Source: Voacanga thouarsii
Taxonomy: Eukaryota; Streptophyta; Magnoliopsida; Gentianales; Apocynaceae
Direction: 5' to 3'
DNA: 64,000 bases
NCBI GenBank assembly: GCA_026120185.1
Contig: JANUWF010001942.1
Location: forward strand, 3,410,001 to 3,474,000
The translations under genes were made by a program, and so were the position numbers. Positions within the stretch are counted from its first letter, which is position 1; every line of letters starts with the position of its first letter. This document shows, in pieces, positions 23,370-36,181 of this stretch. The notes below the pieces were generated by a model. It was given only the letters and a program-made list of their open reading frames with translations. It was not told the origin of the DNA and did not search any database.

Positions 23370-24969
23370 TTGAAAGGAACGGTTCAAGGGATTCACGGCT
23401 TGTTGCATAGCCATGCATCAAACCATGCATAAAATGTCAAGCCGTACAAGTTTTAGCAAACATGTCACGCATGATGTTGTGTACAAGTTGAATTTTACTA
23501 TCAAATTGACTTGCACAACTATGTGCAGCTGTGCATTTCGCAGACAACAATGCATGTTTTGTTAAATTTTGTTTGACTTTTATTTTGATGTTATTTCAAG
23601 TCCTAAATATTGTATTTACTTCTAAGTCCTTAAACATTTGGTTAGACCTCTTAAACCCTAACGACTATTTGAAAATCACCCTAGAGCTGAAAATATATAA
23701 AGTCTCTTTTTATTGGAGACAAACACAAGTTGGATGAACTTTGATAAATCTTGAAAGATCAATTGAGAGTTTTAAACAATTGGAGAGGTTATTCCTCCTT
23801 ATTCTTCTGAATTTTAAGACCTAGAAAAGGACTTAGTTCTACCATGGTTTGTGCCTCTAAATTTTTAGGATAGTTCAACTTATTTCTCTAGTTTTGATCT
23901 TAGACTATTAGCTAATAATCTATTTAAGATTCAATTTGAGTGCCTACAAATTCCTATCCCAGGGGTTCTTTTCGCCTTATTGGGAATTGGGTGCTAGTGT
24001 ATCTTTGTAATAGACTAAATCCTTTAAATTAGGTCTTAATTGCATAATCTTTTAAGATTCTTACTTTAGGTGATTAAATTCCTACTTGAAATCCCTGTTT
24101 TTTGTTTATCTATATTGTGTATTCTATTTTGGGTTCGATTGAGCCATGAATTTGTGTTGAAATTGAGTCAAGGAAGACTTATATCAATTTTGTTTGAGAA
24201 TCCATAAAAATTTGCCAAGTATTCTTCTTAGATGTTCTATAGTTTTCTTGAATTTTTGAAGAAAAATAAAAGGCATCCTCTCAAAGTTTCTAAAAATATC
24301 TTTTCAAAATTTTCAAAGTACTAAGTTCTTAGCCAATCATAAAATTTTGGTAATTTAAAATATGTAAAAAATTTCTGCTAAAAGAGTTAATGAAGTGGAA
24401 GAAGAATTGAGTTTTTTTTCACCCAAAAGCATTGATCCCTTTTATATCATAACCTTATTCTAACATTTAAACGCACAGAATAGTTAAATCATATTATCAC
24501 AAATAATCACATTAACACGTATGAAACTTTTTTATATAACATATAGACATTATTTACTAGGTTTTTGGGAATTAGGGTTCATACCTCTTATGTTGGCACC
24601 TTGTTTTTGTCATGTCTCACTTCATAAGACTAGATTGATTAAGACATCTTACTTCATCAACTTCTTTTTCTCGATTACCTAGATGTTCAACATCCCAACC
24701 CATGAAGGTCACCCTAAATCAATTTTGCTCTACCATAGCAAATAGAACTAATTTTGTTCATGGTAGAATCAAATAGCTCTATCCATGCTTTACTATTTCT
24801 CAATAATGGTTTCATTTTCTCTATTCATGTATCAATATACAGGTCTTGTTTCGATACTCTAATAGCAGCTATCTCTATTGTCTTTTCAAATATTATTAGG
24901 CTAACCGTGATGCTAGTGACTTAGCTATAGGTAAAAGTCATTTGAGAAAGTTTGTGTATTGATATGATC
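23370..24969. repeat. LTR-like region, no gene recognised
   Basis: 23400-23560 has the same kind of CATGCAT/GTGCA words as 12240-12550, and is followed by leader-like text (TTGGAGAGGTTATTCCTCC at 23780). This suggests an Athila-type LTR fragment. 24200-24950 shows nothing recognisable. No long frame with known motifs. Confidence 0.3.
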
Positions 24970-25583
24970 TTAGAAGTTAAATTTTGTGGCTCTTTTTGGG
25001 GTAATTTTCAAGACCCAATTTGAAGCTTAAAACAGAGAATTTTGAAGAAAACACACACACTCCCAATTCAAATACTAGGACCCTAGGCCAAATAGAGAAT
25101 TTAAAACACTAGAAAGAGAATCAAGTCTGCTGAAACACTCCGAATAACCCTTAATTCAACTAGGAAATCAAGAACAAATTGTAGAAGGAATTTAGGCAAT
25201 CAAGATTAACTCCTACTCTAGAACCTAAGGAAAACAAGTTCCAAAGACATTATTTTGGTAAGTTAATTTGATCTATCCTTTTAGGTTTATAGACTCAAAT
25301 TAAAGGTAAAGAATGAAATCCTAAGATTAGTGGTACCTTCATGGAAGAACTCTTAAAGAACTCTCTGAAGAGTGTTTTTTTATTTCAAAACATAATATCT
25401 AACTTGTATTTACAATATTATAATGTCATATATATAGACAACTAAACCTAGCCAAGATGAAATGAAATCTTAGCCATTCAAGTTTTAAGCAAGTCTAAAA
25501 TATCCCTATTATATATAATGTAAGTTGTGGAAATTGAAATGATAACAACAAAAATTAAAACAAGGGTAAAATAGCAAAATCAG
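24970..25583 (-). repeat. 630-bp dispersed repeat, copy 3 (LTR candidate)
   Basis: More diverged copy of 12690-13323, with the same order of landmarks (GGCTCTTTTTGGGGTAATTTTC, AATACTAGGACC, TTGATCTATCC). As at copy 1, a gag-pol remnant follows on the right. Confidence 0.55.
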
Positions 25584-25629
25584 GCAAGAGCCAGTTGTGT
25601 TCTATCTGAACATGGCCATTTGGCCAGAG

Positions 25630-26279
25630 CTAAGTTGACGCTGGTTGCCTTGGCTGGGCTGGTGCTGGCTGGGTTCTACATCTTTAGCAGCCAGTTTCGT
25701 TCTTGTGTTCCATCTTCCTTATGCTTCCATGGCCTTCCACAGTCTTGATCTTCTTGGCTCTTTGTTGATTTTTCATTACTTGACAATGCTCTTTATCTTT
25801 GGCTTGGGTGCTTGGTTAGCTTGATTCCTCCATTTGAAACCTCTATACTTTGATTTCTTTTATGGCTCTTTAAAATGTGGTTTGAATGTCCATCCCCCTG
25901 CTTTAGCATTGGCATGCTACTTAGATAAATTCCTATCATTTCCCCATTCCTTGTGTGAATTCGTCTTAGAATGAGTACCTACATGAGATCTCAAGCAAGA
26001 ATTTTTGTTGTAAAGATAAAATGTTAGCTTATGTTCTCCCACGTAAATTACATTTCCCCCCTCATCTTCACTCTCATTGTTTATAGCTTTTACTTCATTA
26101 TTTTTTTCTTTCAAGCACAAGAGAGTTATTCTCATTTTATCCCCCTCATATTTCCTTTTGTCATTCACCTCCTTTTCTCCCTCTTGATTTGAAGTTTTTC
26201 TTTTAAATCACTTTTGTTTCCCCCTCGTCATTTTCCCCCTCCCTCTCATTCTTTTGAGAAATCTTATCAACACCCTTCT
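25630..26279 (-). pseudogene. Gypsy-type gag-pol linker and tail, second copy
   Basis: The minus strand carries the charged linker (EGDKMRITLLCLKEKN, about 26130-26085), YVGEHKL (about 26045) and the tail SHVGTHSKTNSH...GNDRN (25995-25930). Order and spacing match 13563-14000. It is cut at 26279 by the LTR starting at 26280. RT, RNase H and integrase are absent, as in the first copy. Confidence 0.5.
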
Positions 26280-26544
26280 TGTAATAACCCAGCCAAAACT
26301 ACCCTAGTCCTTATAAGGAAAGGCACATTGCATGGCTTATGAATGTGCATATAATAAAAATTTAATGCATTTATATGAGTATATATGATATTCTTGTTTG
26401 TTTATGAGTGAATTCATCTAGCAAGTTATAGGGATGTTTGATTAAGTTAGTTAAATTTCTATTTTAATTGAAAAGAATTTTATGAAAGGGAATATGATGT
26501 GTTGGTTGAGAGTGAAAGGAATTTATTGAGGAAAAAAAATCACA

Positions 26545-26620
26545 AGAGTTGATATGGTTTAATGGATAAAGACTTAGTGTGTAATATTTGGTGATCTGAG
26601 TTTGAATCCCAGCTCTTGCA
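26545..26620 (+). other. tRNA-like module, third copy
   Basis: ATATGGTTTAATGGATAAAGAC (A-box-like, 26552-26573), then GAGTTTGAATCCC (B-box-like, 26598-26610). It sits about 275-340 bp from the LTR start, the same offset as in the related LTRs. Confidence 0.5.
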
Positions 26621-27730
26621 AATTTCTTGCTTTTCTTTTCCTTATCTTTCCTTCCTTAAAGCCATGGCTGAAAATCCTTGTGCTGGCCACCACCTTGGAG
26701 TTTATCTCCTAAGATATAAGAGAGTGTTTATCTTGGAAATTGAGTGATAAAACTAGAAATTCTATCTCTTACTTTTGAAAATATAAATATCTTTTAAATG
26801 AAGACATTATCTACATAAGAAAAATGTTTAGTATTTATAATCTTATTTCTATAAGCTGTATATATATCTTGTACCTTCTTATTTCATGGATTTCTGGAAA
26901 AAAGAAAAGTTGGAATAAAATTCCAGCCGGCTTTTATTAGAGAAGTCATTTTAATTTAATTCTAGGATATTAGGATAAAAATATAGGTTTTTTCATTTGA
27001 AAATTCTTAATTATTTATATTTAAATCTATTTTATCTTTTATAGAGAAATTTTTCCGAAAAATTGCAGCTTAAGTGCCGCCACTCTTGGAGCTAAATTAG
27101 CTCAATACGAACTCTTATAGATAGGAGATAAGGCTATTCAAATAAATTCCATAAAATCTTATGTTAACCAAAATTTATTCTAAGCACAAATTAAAGTCCA
27201 TTTTATTATTTTCCTCTTCACAATTCGGCCATCAAAATCCTCTTTTCTTCTTCAATTTTCAGCCATCCAAGAGCAGAAGAGAAGCTGCATTTTTCTTCCT
27301 CCTATATTCATGAAGACTGAAACTATGGAGAAGTTCTTCACTCTTCAAACACTCACCTTTATCCTATCATCCTTGATAAGTCAAATCCTTATCGTATCTT
27401 TTGAAGTTTAATTATCATAATCCTAATCTAGCTAACCAAAATCCTTCCCTTCCCTACTCACATTTTTGGCCAACACAAGCACACACACGAAATTGCCTAA
27501 GCAAGAGCACACTCTCATCCTTATACAAAACTGAAACAAGACTTTCTCTCAAACTTTCCCTTGGTCATCCTCACAAACACATACAATCGAAGCATCAAAA
27601 CTACACAAGAACAACACTCTACTCTTACTCTAGAAAAACTAAAACCTACTTCCTAATACTACCATTTGGCCATCATCCGTACACACAAAAAACAGAAACT
27701 TTTCTCTAGCATCTCATATATCTCTCTCGA

Positions 27731-27757
27731 CCTCTCTCTCTCTCTCTCTCTCTCTCA
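27731..27757 (+). repeat. (TC)n microsatellite
   Basis: About 13 TC units in the LTR leader region. Confidence 0.85.
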
Positions 27758-27784
27758 CTTCACTAGAACAAGTAACCGATTTCA

Positions 27785-27813
27785 TTCTTCTTCTTCTTCT
27801 TCTTCTTCTTCTT
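27785..27813 (+). repeat. (TTC)n microsatellite
   Basis: About nine TTC units. Confidence 0.85.
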
Positions 27814-27989
27814 GCTTGCTCAAACAATGCTCAAAGGTAAAGACCAATCATTGATTATTGCCAGACACCCTTGACGCCAAACCAACCTGAGGCCTTGCTT
27901 CCTTTCCTCTCTCAATTTGATCCAAAGCAAGATCAAGGAAGCCATCTTTTATGATATTCTTCAGGTCATTCGAATATGATGTAACTCGA

Positions 27990-29477
27990 TGTTAGTCTTG
28001 TGCCCTAGAGACAATCACTTGTACTATGTATATGACACATTTGTTTTAGAATACAAGGCATTATTTATCTTTAGTTTGTTTTCTTTACTTTCGTGTAAAA
28101 TAACTGTTAGATAAAGTCCCTAGTACAACACTATGTTAAGGAAATCATGATGTGAGATTCCTTCTATGTTGTATAGTGTTAGTACTTAAATAATCCTTGG
28201 TCGTAGTATTAATGAGATAGGACTTCATTAATGCATTCAGACTAGCACGTGTTAAACTTTCTGATTTGATCAGGCAGTGGTTCTTATATCCGTGAGTATT
28301 AAGATACTCAAAGTTAACACGTGGATGTTAGGTAAACGAAAATAGTTGAGAGGGTCAATAAAGAATTCACAACTCCTAATAGTAGAGGCGAGTATCTCAC
28401 GGCCACTTGTTGGAATTACTACTCGTGAAATCCTTGGCCAAGGTAGTTGTGTATTGGAAATAGTTCCAATTGATACACATGTAGAGTAGTGTTATATTCT
28501 GGCCAGAATTGATATATATTCTAGAGGGAATTGGCGATAATTCTATACTCCAAGCCAGATGAGATATTGCATAGTGAAAGGAGTTTCTTGCATTATAGTT
28601 TGTTATTTAAGGGTTCATATCAAGCCGCTTGACTTCCTAGACTCTTAGGTGGTCATGATGTATTACTAGATACCTGCTCACAATCAACTGAGAGTGGGTT
28701 TATTAATGGATGAATTAATAAACCAATCCTGATTAGAATTAATAGGTTAATTTAAATTATTAAAGATTATTAATCTCAAAGACGTGTGGATTAATTCATA
28801 TTCACTATCAATAGGCTGGGAAACCTAATAGGTCACACATAATAGATGATTATGTACTCAAGATATTATTTGAGAATATTGTGGGGTTAATTGTGAGAAG
28901 TAGAAGTTATTTAGGCCAAATTATAATTAGTTATAATTTTTGTGCCAAATTGTAATTGTGAGAACTTGTAGGTTCCAATTACAATTAAAGAATTCTAATT
29001 CTTTTAGAATTCATAAGACGTACCATCCGTGGCTATTTTTCTGGGATTTTCCCTCAAAATATACTGTGGTAGTTTTATCTAAAAGATACGTAGAGAAAAA
29101 TAGTTCTCTCTTTTTTTTTTTACACACGTCTTATTCTCTTCTCTGTGAGTTACCCTAGCCACCTTCTGTTCTTTGCCACCACCGAGAGTTTGGCTGGAGT
29201 CTTGAGAATTGTCCTCATATGGACTTAGTTAGTGACAATCCTACACTTGGATTGTAAAGGCAAGACGTGCAATTGTTTATCTGTTTAGCATTGTTGGATC
29301 GCGCCTCACCTAGACATTCAATCACGTCTGGAAATTTTGCTTTGTAGCCATTCAGCGAAGGTATGGTTTTTTTGTTATTTTTTATTTGTATCAACACATA
29401 CATGTGATCCTCGGGATTAGAATTCATCTATTTTCTTTCCGCTGCGCATATCTCTGATGCATGAATGAATTCTAACA
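27990..29477 (+). mobile_element. Copia-type solo LTR, 1488 bp, junction without clear TSD
   Basis: Starts TGTTAGTCTTGTGCCCTAGAG and ends ATGAATGAATTCTAACA, matching 16879-18572 at both ends and through the body. Flanks are CTCGA and CCTGA, equal at only three of five bases, and the two sides belong to different elements: a truncated LTR on the left and Tat integrase on the right. It may be a solo LTR with a decayed TSD or the product of recombination between two insertions. Confidence 0.7.
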
Positions 29478-29490
29478 CCTGAGTCCCTTT

Positions 29491-29781
29491 CTAAGGAGTT
29501 AGATATATGGTGTGATGAGATATTTGAGAGGCTACATAGTCCATAGTCATTGAAGGCCAGTAAACTCCATGCCGTTGCAGTGTCCATTTCAACTTAGGAC
29601 CCGTCTGATAAGCACCACATAGGCCCTCGTGTACTTCGGCTAATGTATGTGCTACTTCTTGCTTGGATAAGCATCTCAACAAAACTCCTGTATGACTTCT
29701 TCTAAACAAGTCATTCCTAATTAGTACAAAGTTTAATTCCTTACGCTTAAGCTCCCTGAGACTTGGCCCGTAGGCTTTCAT
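29491..29781 (-). pseudogene. Tat integrase N-terminal zinc-binding region
   Basis: A 96-codon open stretch holds NDLFRRSHTGVLLRCL, then VHEGLCGAYQTG and GVYWPSM, the usual start of gypsy integrases where the HHCC zinc finger lies. Part of the cysteine pair is lost (ASQISHH where a C-x2-C is expected). Truncated at 29478 by the neighbouring copia-type LTR, so no DDE catalytic core is present. Confidence 0.75.
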
Positions 29782-29919
29782 AAGTATGAGACGATATCAG
29801 ATCGCCAATCTTTTTCATACTTCTCTTCTAATATCTGCTGATACATTATCATCCTGACTCTTTTCTTGAAACCTAAAGCCGTCTAAGCTAAGTCGTTTGC
29901 CCCCCGGTTCTCTCCTCGA

Positions 29920-30250
29920 GGAATATGAGTTAAGATGACTTCCGAGAAGTATCGCAACAGCTTTCGTACTTCCTATAACTTATCCGATAACATAGGGTTA
30001 GTGCATTTGTAGTCACCTAAAATTTGCCGGATAACAACTTGATCATCCCCTATTATATTGACCATTTTTGCGTCCAAAGCCTTTAAGATCCGAAGTCCCA
30101 AAATGAGAGCATCGTATTCTGCCTGATTATTTGAGGTCCCTTTACTCAATTCAAACAAGATTTTTCCTTGTCATCCACTTGGAGCCTCTATAACCAAACC
30201 GGCGCCTACCTTACTCTGCATGCTGGATCCATCAAATTCCAACTTCTATG
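29920..30250 (-). pseudogene. Second (archaeal-like) RNase H of Tat element
   Basis: TSNNQAEYDALILGL (about 30140-30100) carries the catalytic glutamate of the family. IIGDDQVVIRQI (about 30065-30030) carries the aspartate, with the usual GDSQ altered to GDDQ. Downstream there is THIPRGENRGAND (about 29940-29900). A second RNase H after the retroviral-type one is established for the Tat lineage. Stops interrupt the frame before 30158 and at 29973. Confidence 0.75.
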
Positions 30251-30299
30251 GCTTATGTGAGATGTACCCCTATACTTCTTCCTTTTTAGTGTTGGACAC

Positions 30300-31640
30300 C
30301 TCACACATGGATGCTTGGCTAAGAAATCAGCTATGGCTTGACCCTTCACTGCTTTCAAAGGTAAATAAGTTAAGAAAAAAACGTGTAACTTAATAGTCCA
30401 TTTTATTAACCGTCCTTGCAATAATGGTCAATTCAGCAAATACTTAATGAGATCAATTTTACACAGGACTTGCACTTCCCTAGCTAGCAGATAATGTTCT
30501 AGCTTTACACATGCATAATATAAAGACAAACATAGTTTCTCAACTGGGGAATACTTGGTCTCAGTGTCCGTCAGGTTTCAACTAAGGTAGTAGATTGCCC
30601 TTTTAAACCCCTGTGCATCGTCTTGAGCTAGCAGGCAGCCGATAGACTCCGGAGCTGCTGAAATGTATAATTTCAAAGGCACCCTATCCCGTGAAGGTAC
30701 CAAAACCAGCGGTCGTGACAAAACTGCCTTGATATGATCAAACACTACTTGATGTTCTAGTTGCCACACGAAGTCCAATGACGACTTTAATCGAAGCAAA
30801 GAAGAGAACACATTTTGCTTACCTGCGGCATTTGCTAAAAAGCGTTGCAGGAAGTTGAGTTTCCCTAAGAAACATTGGAGCTCTTTTTTGGTTTGCGGTG
30901 GCCTTACCTACAAAATATCCCTTACTTTGTTCTGATCCACCTCAATCCTTCTTTGATGCACCAAGAATTTGAGGAAGTTTCCGACTGAAACTCTAAAGGC
31001 GCATTTGGCGGGATTGATTTTTAACCGGTGCTGGCACATTCTAAGGAAAGCCTACTCCAACCACTGTAGGTGTTGCGAAAAAGTGGGCGACTTGACCACT
31101 AAGTCGTCAATGTAAACCTCCATGATTTTGCCAATAAGGTTATGGAAGATGAGGTTCATGGCTCTCTAGAATGTAGCACCAGCGTTCTTCAATCCGAAAG
31201 GCATAACTATCCATTCAAATAAACCAATAGATCCTGGGCAATGGAAAGCTGTCTTCCTGGTATCTTCTTCAACGATGAATATCTGGTTGTATCCAGAGTA
31301 TCTGTCCATGAAGCTTAATAATTAGTTTCCTGCAGCGGAGTCCACCAATATATTGGTCATTGGCATAGCGTATTCATCCTTCAGGGTGGCCAAATTCAGG
31401 TTTCTAAAGTCAACACATACCCCGCAACTGTCCATTCTTTTTAATGACGGACACAATGTTGGATACCCAATCTGCATATCAGCAAGCATGGATGAAACCA
31501 CAACGAAGCAACCTCTCAATTTCTTCTTTAATCCTGGGTAAGAGAATAGGATTAAAAAGCCAGGAAGGCTGTTTATGAGGCCTGAAACCTTCTTTAATTG
31601 GTAAGCAATGCTCTACAATACCTCTGTCCAATCCTGGCAT
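30300..31640 (-). pseudogene. Tat reverse transcriptase and first RNase H
   Basis: Blocks readable in order: KEEIERLLRCGFI (about 31525-31490), CVDFRNLNLATLKDEY (about 31425-31375), DRYSGYNQIFI (about 31300-31270), MPFGLKNAGATF (about 31205-31170) and the active site YIDD (31103-31114, intact). Then come AKCAFRV, the RNase H segment with LYISAAPESIG and IYYLS (30680-30580), and KGQAIADFLAKHP (about 30340-30300). The catalytic YIDD loop is intact, but stops at several points, for example near 31320 and 30577, make it a pseudogene. Confidence 0.85.
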
Positions 31641-32470
31641 CTTATGATAATCCCAAGTGAAACAGTCTCTGTACTTGTGAATCAGTACCGTTAGAGCATT
31701 TCGCTGATCGAAAGTTAAACACAAGCTTACCTTTGTGGTTTTGTTCTTTCCAAGCTCCCCGATGTCCACTTTAGTTAACGGGTCCTGAGCAACGAAACTA
31801 GGTACATGCCGAACGTCAGGGTCGTCTATTTTTAGATATTGATCCTCTAGCCCTTCTATTATGATTTGGTTATGAGCCATGGTAAGCTTGGAGTAATGGC
31901 TCGAGTCAAAAGTAGAACGGTAGAACACTGCTTCATTCATGTGCACTTTTGCAGAAAACGGATTGGGATCGGCCGGTATCCTTTCCATTTGCTCTCCATC
32001 CCAAATCAACATCATTTGGTGAAGTGTTGATGAAATGCAATAGTTCGCATGAATCCAATCCCTACCTAGTAAGACAGAATACGCCGGCTTTGCCTTGATT
32101 ACAAAGAAAACAGTTTTACTAATCTTGGATCCTACGGCCATCTCAAAAATGATCACCCCTTCTGCCTTAGCAGCCTCCCTGGTAAAATTAAGCATTTGTA
32201 CATTGGTAGGAGTTAGATCGTGGTGATCCTTGCCCAATCGCCTCAAAGTTGCCAACAGCATTACACTTAACACAGCTCTTCTATCGATAAAAACTTGAGA
32301 GAAATGTCTTCCATTGATGTGTGCCTTAAAGTACAGTGGTTTGAGGTGATTCAAATGTTTTGTCGTGGTAATTGGAAAGAACATCCCTTCCGATGTCACT
32401 TTAAACTCAATGAGCTTAATGGCCGCTTCTTCCATTGTGTAGTAATCTTCTTCTACCATTTCTTGCTTAG
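31640..32470 (-). pseudogene. Tat aspartic protease region
   Basis: Lies within a 326-codon open stretch (31479-32459), the longest coding remnant in this element. VFIDRRAVLSVM (about 32295-32260) sits where the protease active loop DGGA/DSGA belongs. The aspartate is kept (32283-32285) but the following glycines are arginines. SVLLGRDWIHAN (about 32075-32040) is the conserved block after it. The frame continues into the RT fingers. Confidence 0.8.
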
Positions 32471-33943
32471 CCTTAGCTCAGAATTGTGACGGAAGAATGC
32501 TGAGCATATTCTGACTTGTCGAAGCACATACCTGTTTCTCCGACCATTCTTCCAACGCTTGTTTCTATTGAGCCCGTCTACTTTGTTCCCGTTGTTTCTG
32601 AGTTTTCATGAGCTGGGAACAATGGCCTGAGAAGAACTGTGCTTTGCGAGGTACATGTACTATAAATTTCTTATCCTTCCCCTAGAAATGGGCTGCAAAG
32701 GTCAGAACTGTAAGCCATGTGAAAACTGATGGCTGACCATCTAGCCTTTGAAACGTTGGATTGTTTCCTTCCAACTACCTCTTAACGTGGGAATCTCCTA
32801 GCTCATGCTCCTTGTCTTCTTCGCACATCTACACCATGCTTGCATCTGTTATTGGGAACGGGTCAGTATCGACTAAGGTTTTCTCTTGTTTGTCAGCAAA
32901 TCTCACCATTCCCTCTTGTAAAGCCTTCTATATTGTGTTCTTGGAAACCACACAACTATTAGTATTATAGGAAAATAAATTGTGCCACTTACAGTATTTC
33001 TTACCCTTCAATTCCTCTGGCCCCAAAAGCTTGTGACCGAATGGTAGATGAATCTGCTTATTTTTAACCACTTGATCAAAGATTTGCTCAGCCTAGATAC
33101 ATCGAATGTATATGTGGATGGGCCTACATGAGAAGCTTCCTTCTTCCCTTTGCCAGGCTTCAGAAAAGGGCAAGTGTAAGATGCACCTTTTACTAATTCG
33201 GCTGCCATCACATCTAGCATTTGTTCTTCCTCATTATCAATAACATCATCCACTATCGATATCATGGTTTGTCCTTGAGAAAACTTGACTGACTGCCTTT
33301 TCTGTTTTTTCTTGATCATTTCTTCTATCTTGATGGCCTGAGACAGCAAATGGGATAGATTAGAGAAATCCTGTAGGATGAGACATTCTTTGAGTTGTAG
33401 ATGCATTCTACTGATGGCTATTTGGGCACACTCTATTTTTGATAATTAGGTGGTGCATTTGGCCTTAGTTTGTCGAAAATGCTTGATGAATTCTGTGACA
33501 CCTTCGGATGATCTCTGTTTAACTGCCAAAAGATCAGCTATGGATACCTTAGATGCCAGTTTAAAGAAACGCTCATGAAAGATTCATTCCATATCGGCCC
33601 ATGAATGCATGGAACTGGGTGTTAGGTTTGTATACCGGGTAAACACCGCCCTTGTCAAGGATAAAGAGAATAATTACAATTTATGCCAATCACTATTCTC
33701 AAACTCTCCACATTGTGCTGTAAACCTCCCTATATGCTCCATAGTAGACTTGTTATCCTTTTCAGAGAATGTGGAGAACTTCAGTAACTTAAATCCTTAT
33801 GGTAGTACTTCCATGGAGTGTACCCATTCTTGGTACAACTTCTGATATACTGGCCAATCTCTGGCCTGTTGACGCAATGTTTCCGTTATTGAGCCGACAT
33901 CGACTGATGGCATAGGCTGTTAAGTCTACACGGGGGAACCTAC
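32470..33943 (-). pseudogene. Tat gag, C-terminal half
   Basis: Contains LKECLILQDFSNLSHLL...IKIEEMIKKK (about 33395-33300), VKGASYTCPFLKPG (about 33195-33150) and a zinc-knuckle-like KWHNLFSYNTNSC (about 32990-32950). The same blocks occur in element 2 at 39644-40312. Frame broken by stops and by the insertion at 33944. Confidence 0.75.
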
Positions 33944-35393
33944 TGTTGGGATTCGTGGACTCCTAAATGCGGAAAACATCTACGAATCCCTCCCGAGGAC
34001 CCAAGTAAACGATTAAGAAGATGTAAACGATTAAGAGTTACCTCCGGTTGCCGTAATCGAAATCCTTCGATTCCGGTTGCGTCGTTGTACGTTCGACCCG
34101 AACAATCACCGTACGCTGCAGTATGCGAACGTCCTCTACGGATACACACCGCGAACTCACTCGATACTCCGGGAGTGCTAGCGCCTAGGGTTTGAGAGGT
34201 TTTTTTTCTTTCTCTCGGTAGAGAATGGCACGAATGTTCTCAACCGAAAAATTGGACTATCGAAAGACGGCTAGGGTTTTCTTAAAAACCCTCGAACCTC
34301 TTAGAGTCCAACCCTAATCATATCTTATCATATTCTAATTTAAATTCAAATTAAATTAAAACCGATATGATAAGATTCTCGCCATTATCTCGGTAATTTA
34401 ACTAATTATTTTACCGAGTCGATTCTTATAATCTGGATATCATCCGTATTCATCGAACCTGGTCACCGTAAAAATAACCTAACAAGTTCGCTTATTGTGT
34501 GACCCTATAGGTTCATTTAACACCGGCAACGTGCCTAAATCGTATTTAAATGGCCCACAAGTTATAAGCGGTTTCTAGCAAAACATTATAACTATCCAGG
34601 TTAAATGAAGATCGGTGATCTCTTTGAACCAAACCATAATTTTATATTTAGTCCCTTTGTCACACGATATCCAGATTAAGCATAAGGCACTGAGCATGTC
34701 ATCCTTATTAAGCTTAATCAATTATTTCTTGATTTCATAGTAGATCTGTTCAAACAAATGATATCAATATCTTAGATTGATATATTTGAGCACGGCCATG
34801 CATTTTTAACAGTCTAACTTATCAAGGGGCCCATGGATATCTCTCCCATAATTGAGAGGGACAAATTCCTTCACAATCAATCATATTCCTCTCCTTGATT
34901 TATTTTATATCCAACAAGTAGTCTAATTTATTATCTAGTTAAAGACAACTTTAGACAATGTCAAAATATAGAATTTATCAAGTAAGAAACTATGATGAAT
35001 TTAGGTCGAAGGACTTTCAATATTATTATGGCTAGAAAGTACTTATGACATATTCCATGAAGTACTCTCACAAGTGGGTCATGTCCAATACAATGTTCTC
35101 TAACATTTATTTATGTCTTGACTCGATATCACAAATATCCATGGCCAGTAAAACATAGCCATCAAGTCACAAACATACTAATCTTAATTTATTATTATTC
35201 CAATAATAATAATCGATCAGGGACAGTTTTAGAATAGTCATTGTATTCATTGTAGGGTTTTACTATCAAGTCACGTACTTGATGACCAACAAAACAAAAT
35301 TCACTATTCATGGAAAGGAAAGCCTCATATTATTATATAAAACATAATGACAATTGTATAAGTACAAATTGACTCTAGGGCATATCCCCAGCA
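33944..35393 (-). mobile_element. Copia-type solo LTR, 1450 bp, exact TSD CCTAC
   Basis: On the minus strand it starts TGCTGGGGATATGCCCTAGAG and ends GGAGTCCACGAATCCCAACA. CCTAC flanks it at 33939-33943 and 35394-35398. It interrupts Tat gag, which resumes on either side, and carries no coding region. The start resembles the 16879 and 27990 LTRs (GCCCTAGAG-CAAT). Confidence 0.9.
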
Positions 35394-36160
35394 CCTACCA
35401 CAGTAGGTCGAGAACCTTGTCCGGGGAATGAAGCCATCTCAGGATACCCTGCCCTTGCATTGGACAAACCGTCGTTGTAAAAGGATACACGCTCGGGATA
35501 ATTGCGATGTAGCTTTGAGGTCCTTCATACGAAGAGCAAACATTCCTGTTTGGGGAGCATTCTAGTCATAGAACATCTGTGCTCCCATCAGCACCTGGGT
35601 CCCTGCAATCAGATATGGTGGAGTTCTTCTTGGGAAAGGTTCTGTAGGAACCATGCCGGGTTCATTTAACCTCGGATTCTCTTGGTGCCCCCTGGGCATC
35701 GGCATAGACTGCGAGGTGCAATAATTGCACTGACCCATAAGAAGGTGCAACAAAGGATGAGGGAGGAGGATACACACTTACCTGAGGTGCCCCCTAAGCA
35801 TTTTGCCTTTGTTCAAAATTATAAAGCTCATTCTAAAGAAAAGGTCAAAATACTGTGATGAACTACAGAATAAGACTCTGAATGAGTTCGCCTGTACACT
35901 GCTCCATAGCCTGTCCTATGGCGGTTAGAGAAGTGGGTGTCAATTGGGACACCTGGGGAGAAGGCGAAGTCTGCACCCTCATTGCTCAGGGAGCATAACC
36001 TGGGTGTTCCCGGATGTCGTCATAGTAGGATCAAAAGAACCCCATAAAGTTTGAATAGTAGGCCGATCGGATGATTCCAATGAAGGCCTTGAAGATTGCT
36101 GCTAAAAATTAGTCATAATATGTCTTGAACGCAATTACATGCAACAACTACCCTTCGGGT
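35394..36160 (-). pseudogene. Tat gag, N-terminal half
   Basis: Minus-strand continuation of the gag split by the LTR at 33944-35393. A 71-codon open part (35562-35777) with a PMPRG segment corresponds in position to the N-terminal gag of element 2 (41025-41544). Frames are broken. The gag polyprotein would form the virus-like particle in the cytoplasm. Confidence 0.55.
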
Positions 36161-36177
36161 CCCATTGGGCGTGCCAA
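36161..36177 (-). promoter_or_regulatory. Primer-binding site of Tat element 1
   Basis: The minus strand reads TTGGCACGCCCAATGGG just after the 5' LTR. It starts TGG as expected for pairing with a tRNA CCA end. The same site is found in element 2 (41559-41572). I do not assign the tRNA. Confidence 0.65.
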
Positions 36178-36181
36178 TTTA

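Larger units (their letters stand above)
26280..27860 (+). mobile_element. Long-LTR 5' part (tRNA-module family)
   Basis: Starts TGTAATAACCCAGCC. Its first 80 bp align with the start at 60008 (TGTGAAACCTCAATC...) and share CACATTGCATG with 9340-11074. A tRNA-like module lies at 26545-26620, and leader text with (TC)n is followed by CAAAGGTAAAG at 27832. The 3' part, including GAGTACTCA and GACATCCC, is missing, so it is truncated before 27990. Confidence 0.5.

Noticed and set aside
27401..27854. Two overlapping open frames rich in Ser and Thr/Lys
   Set aside because: They span LTR leader with (TC)n and (TTC)n microsatellites, so the composition explains the frames.
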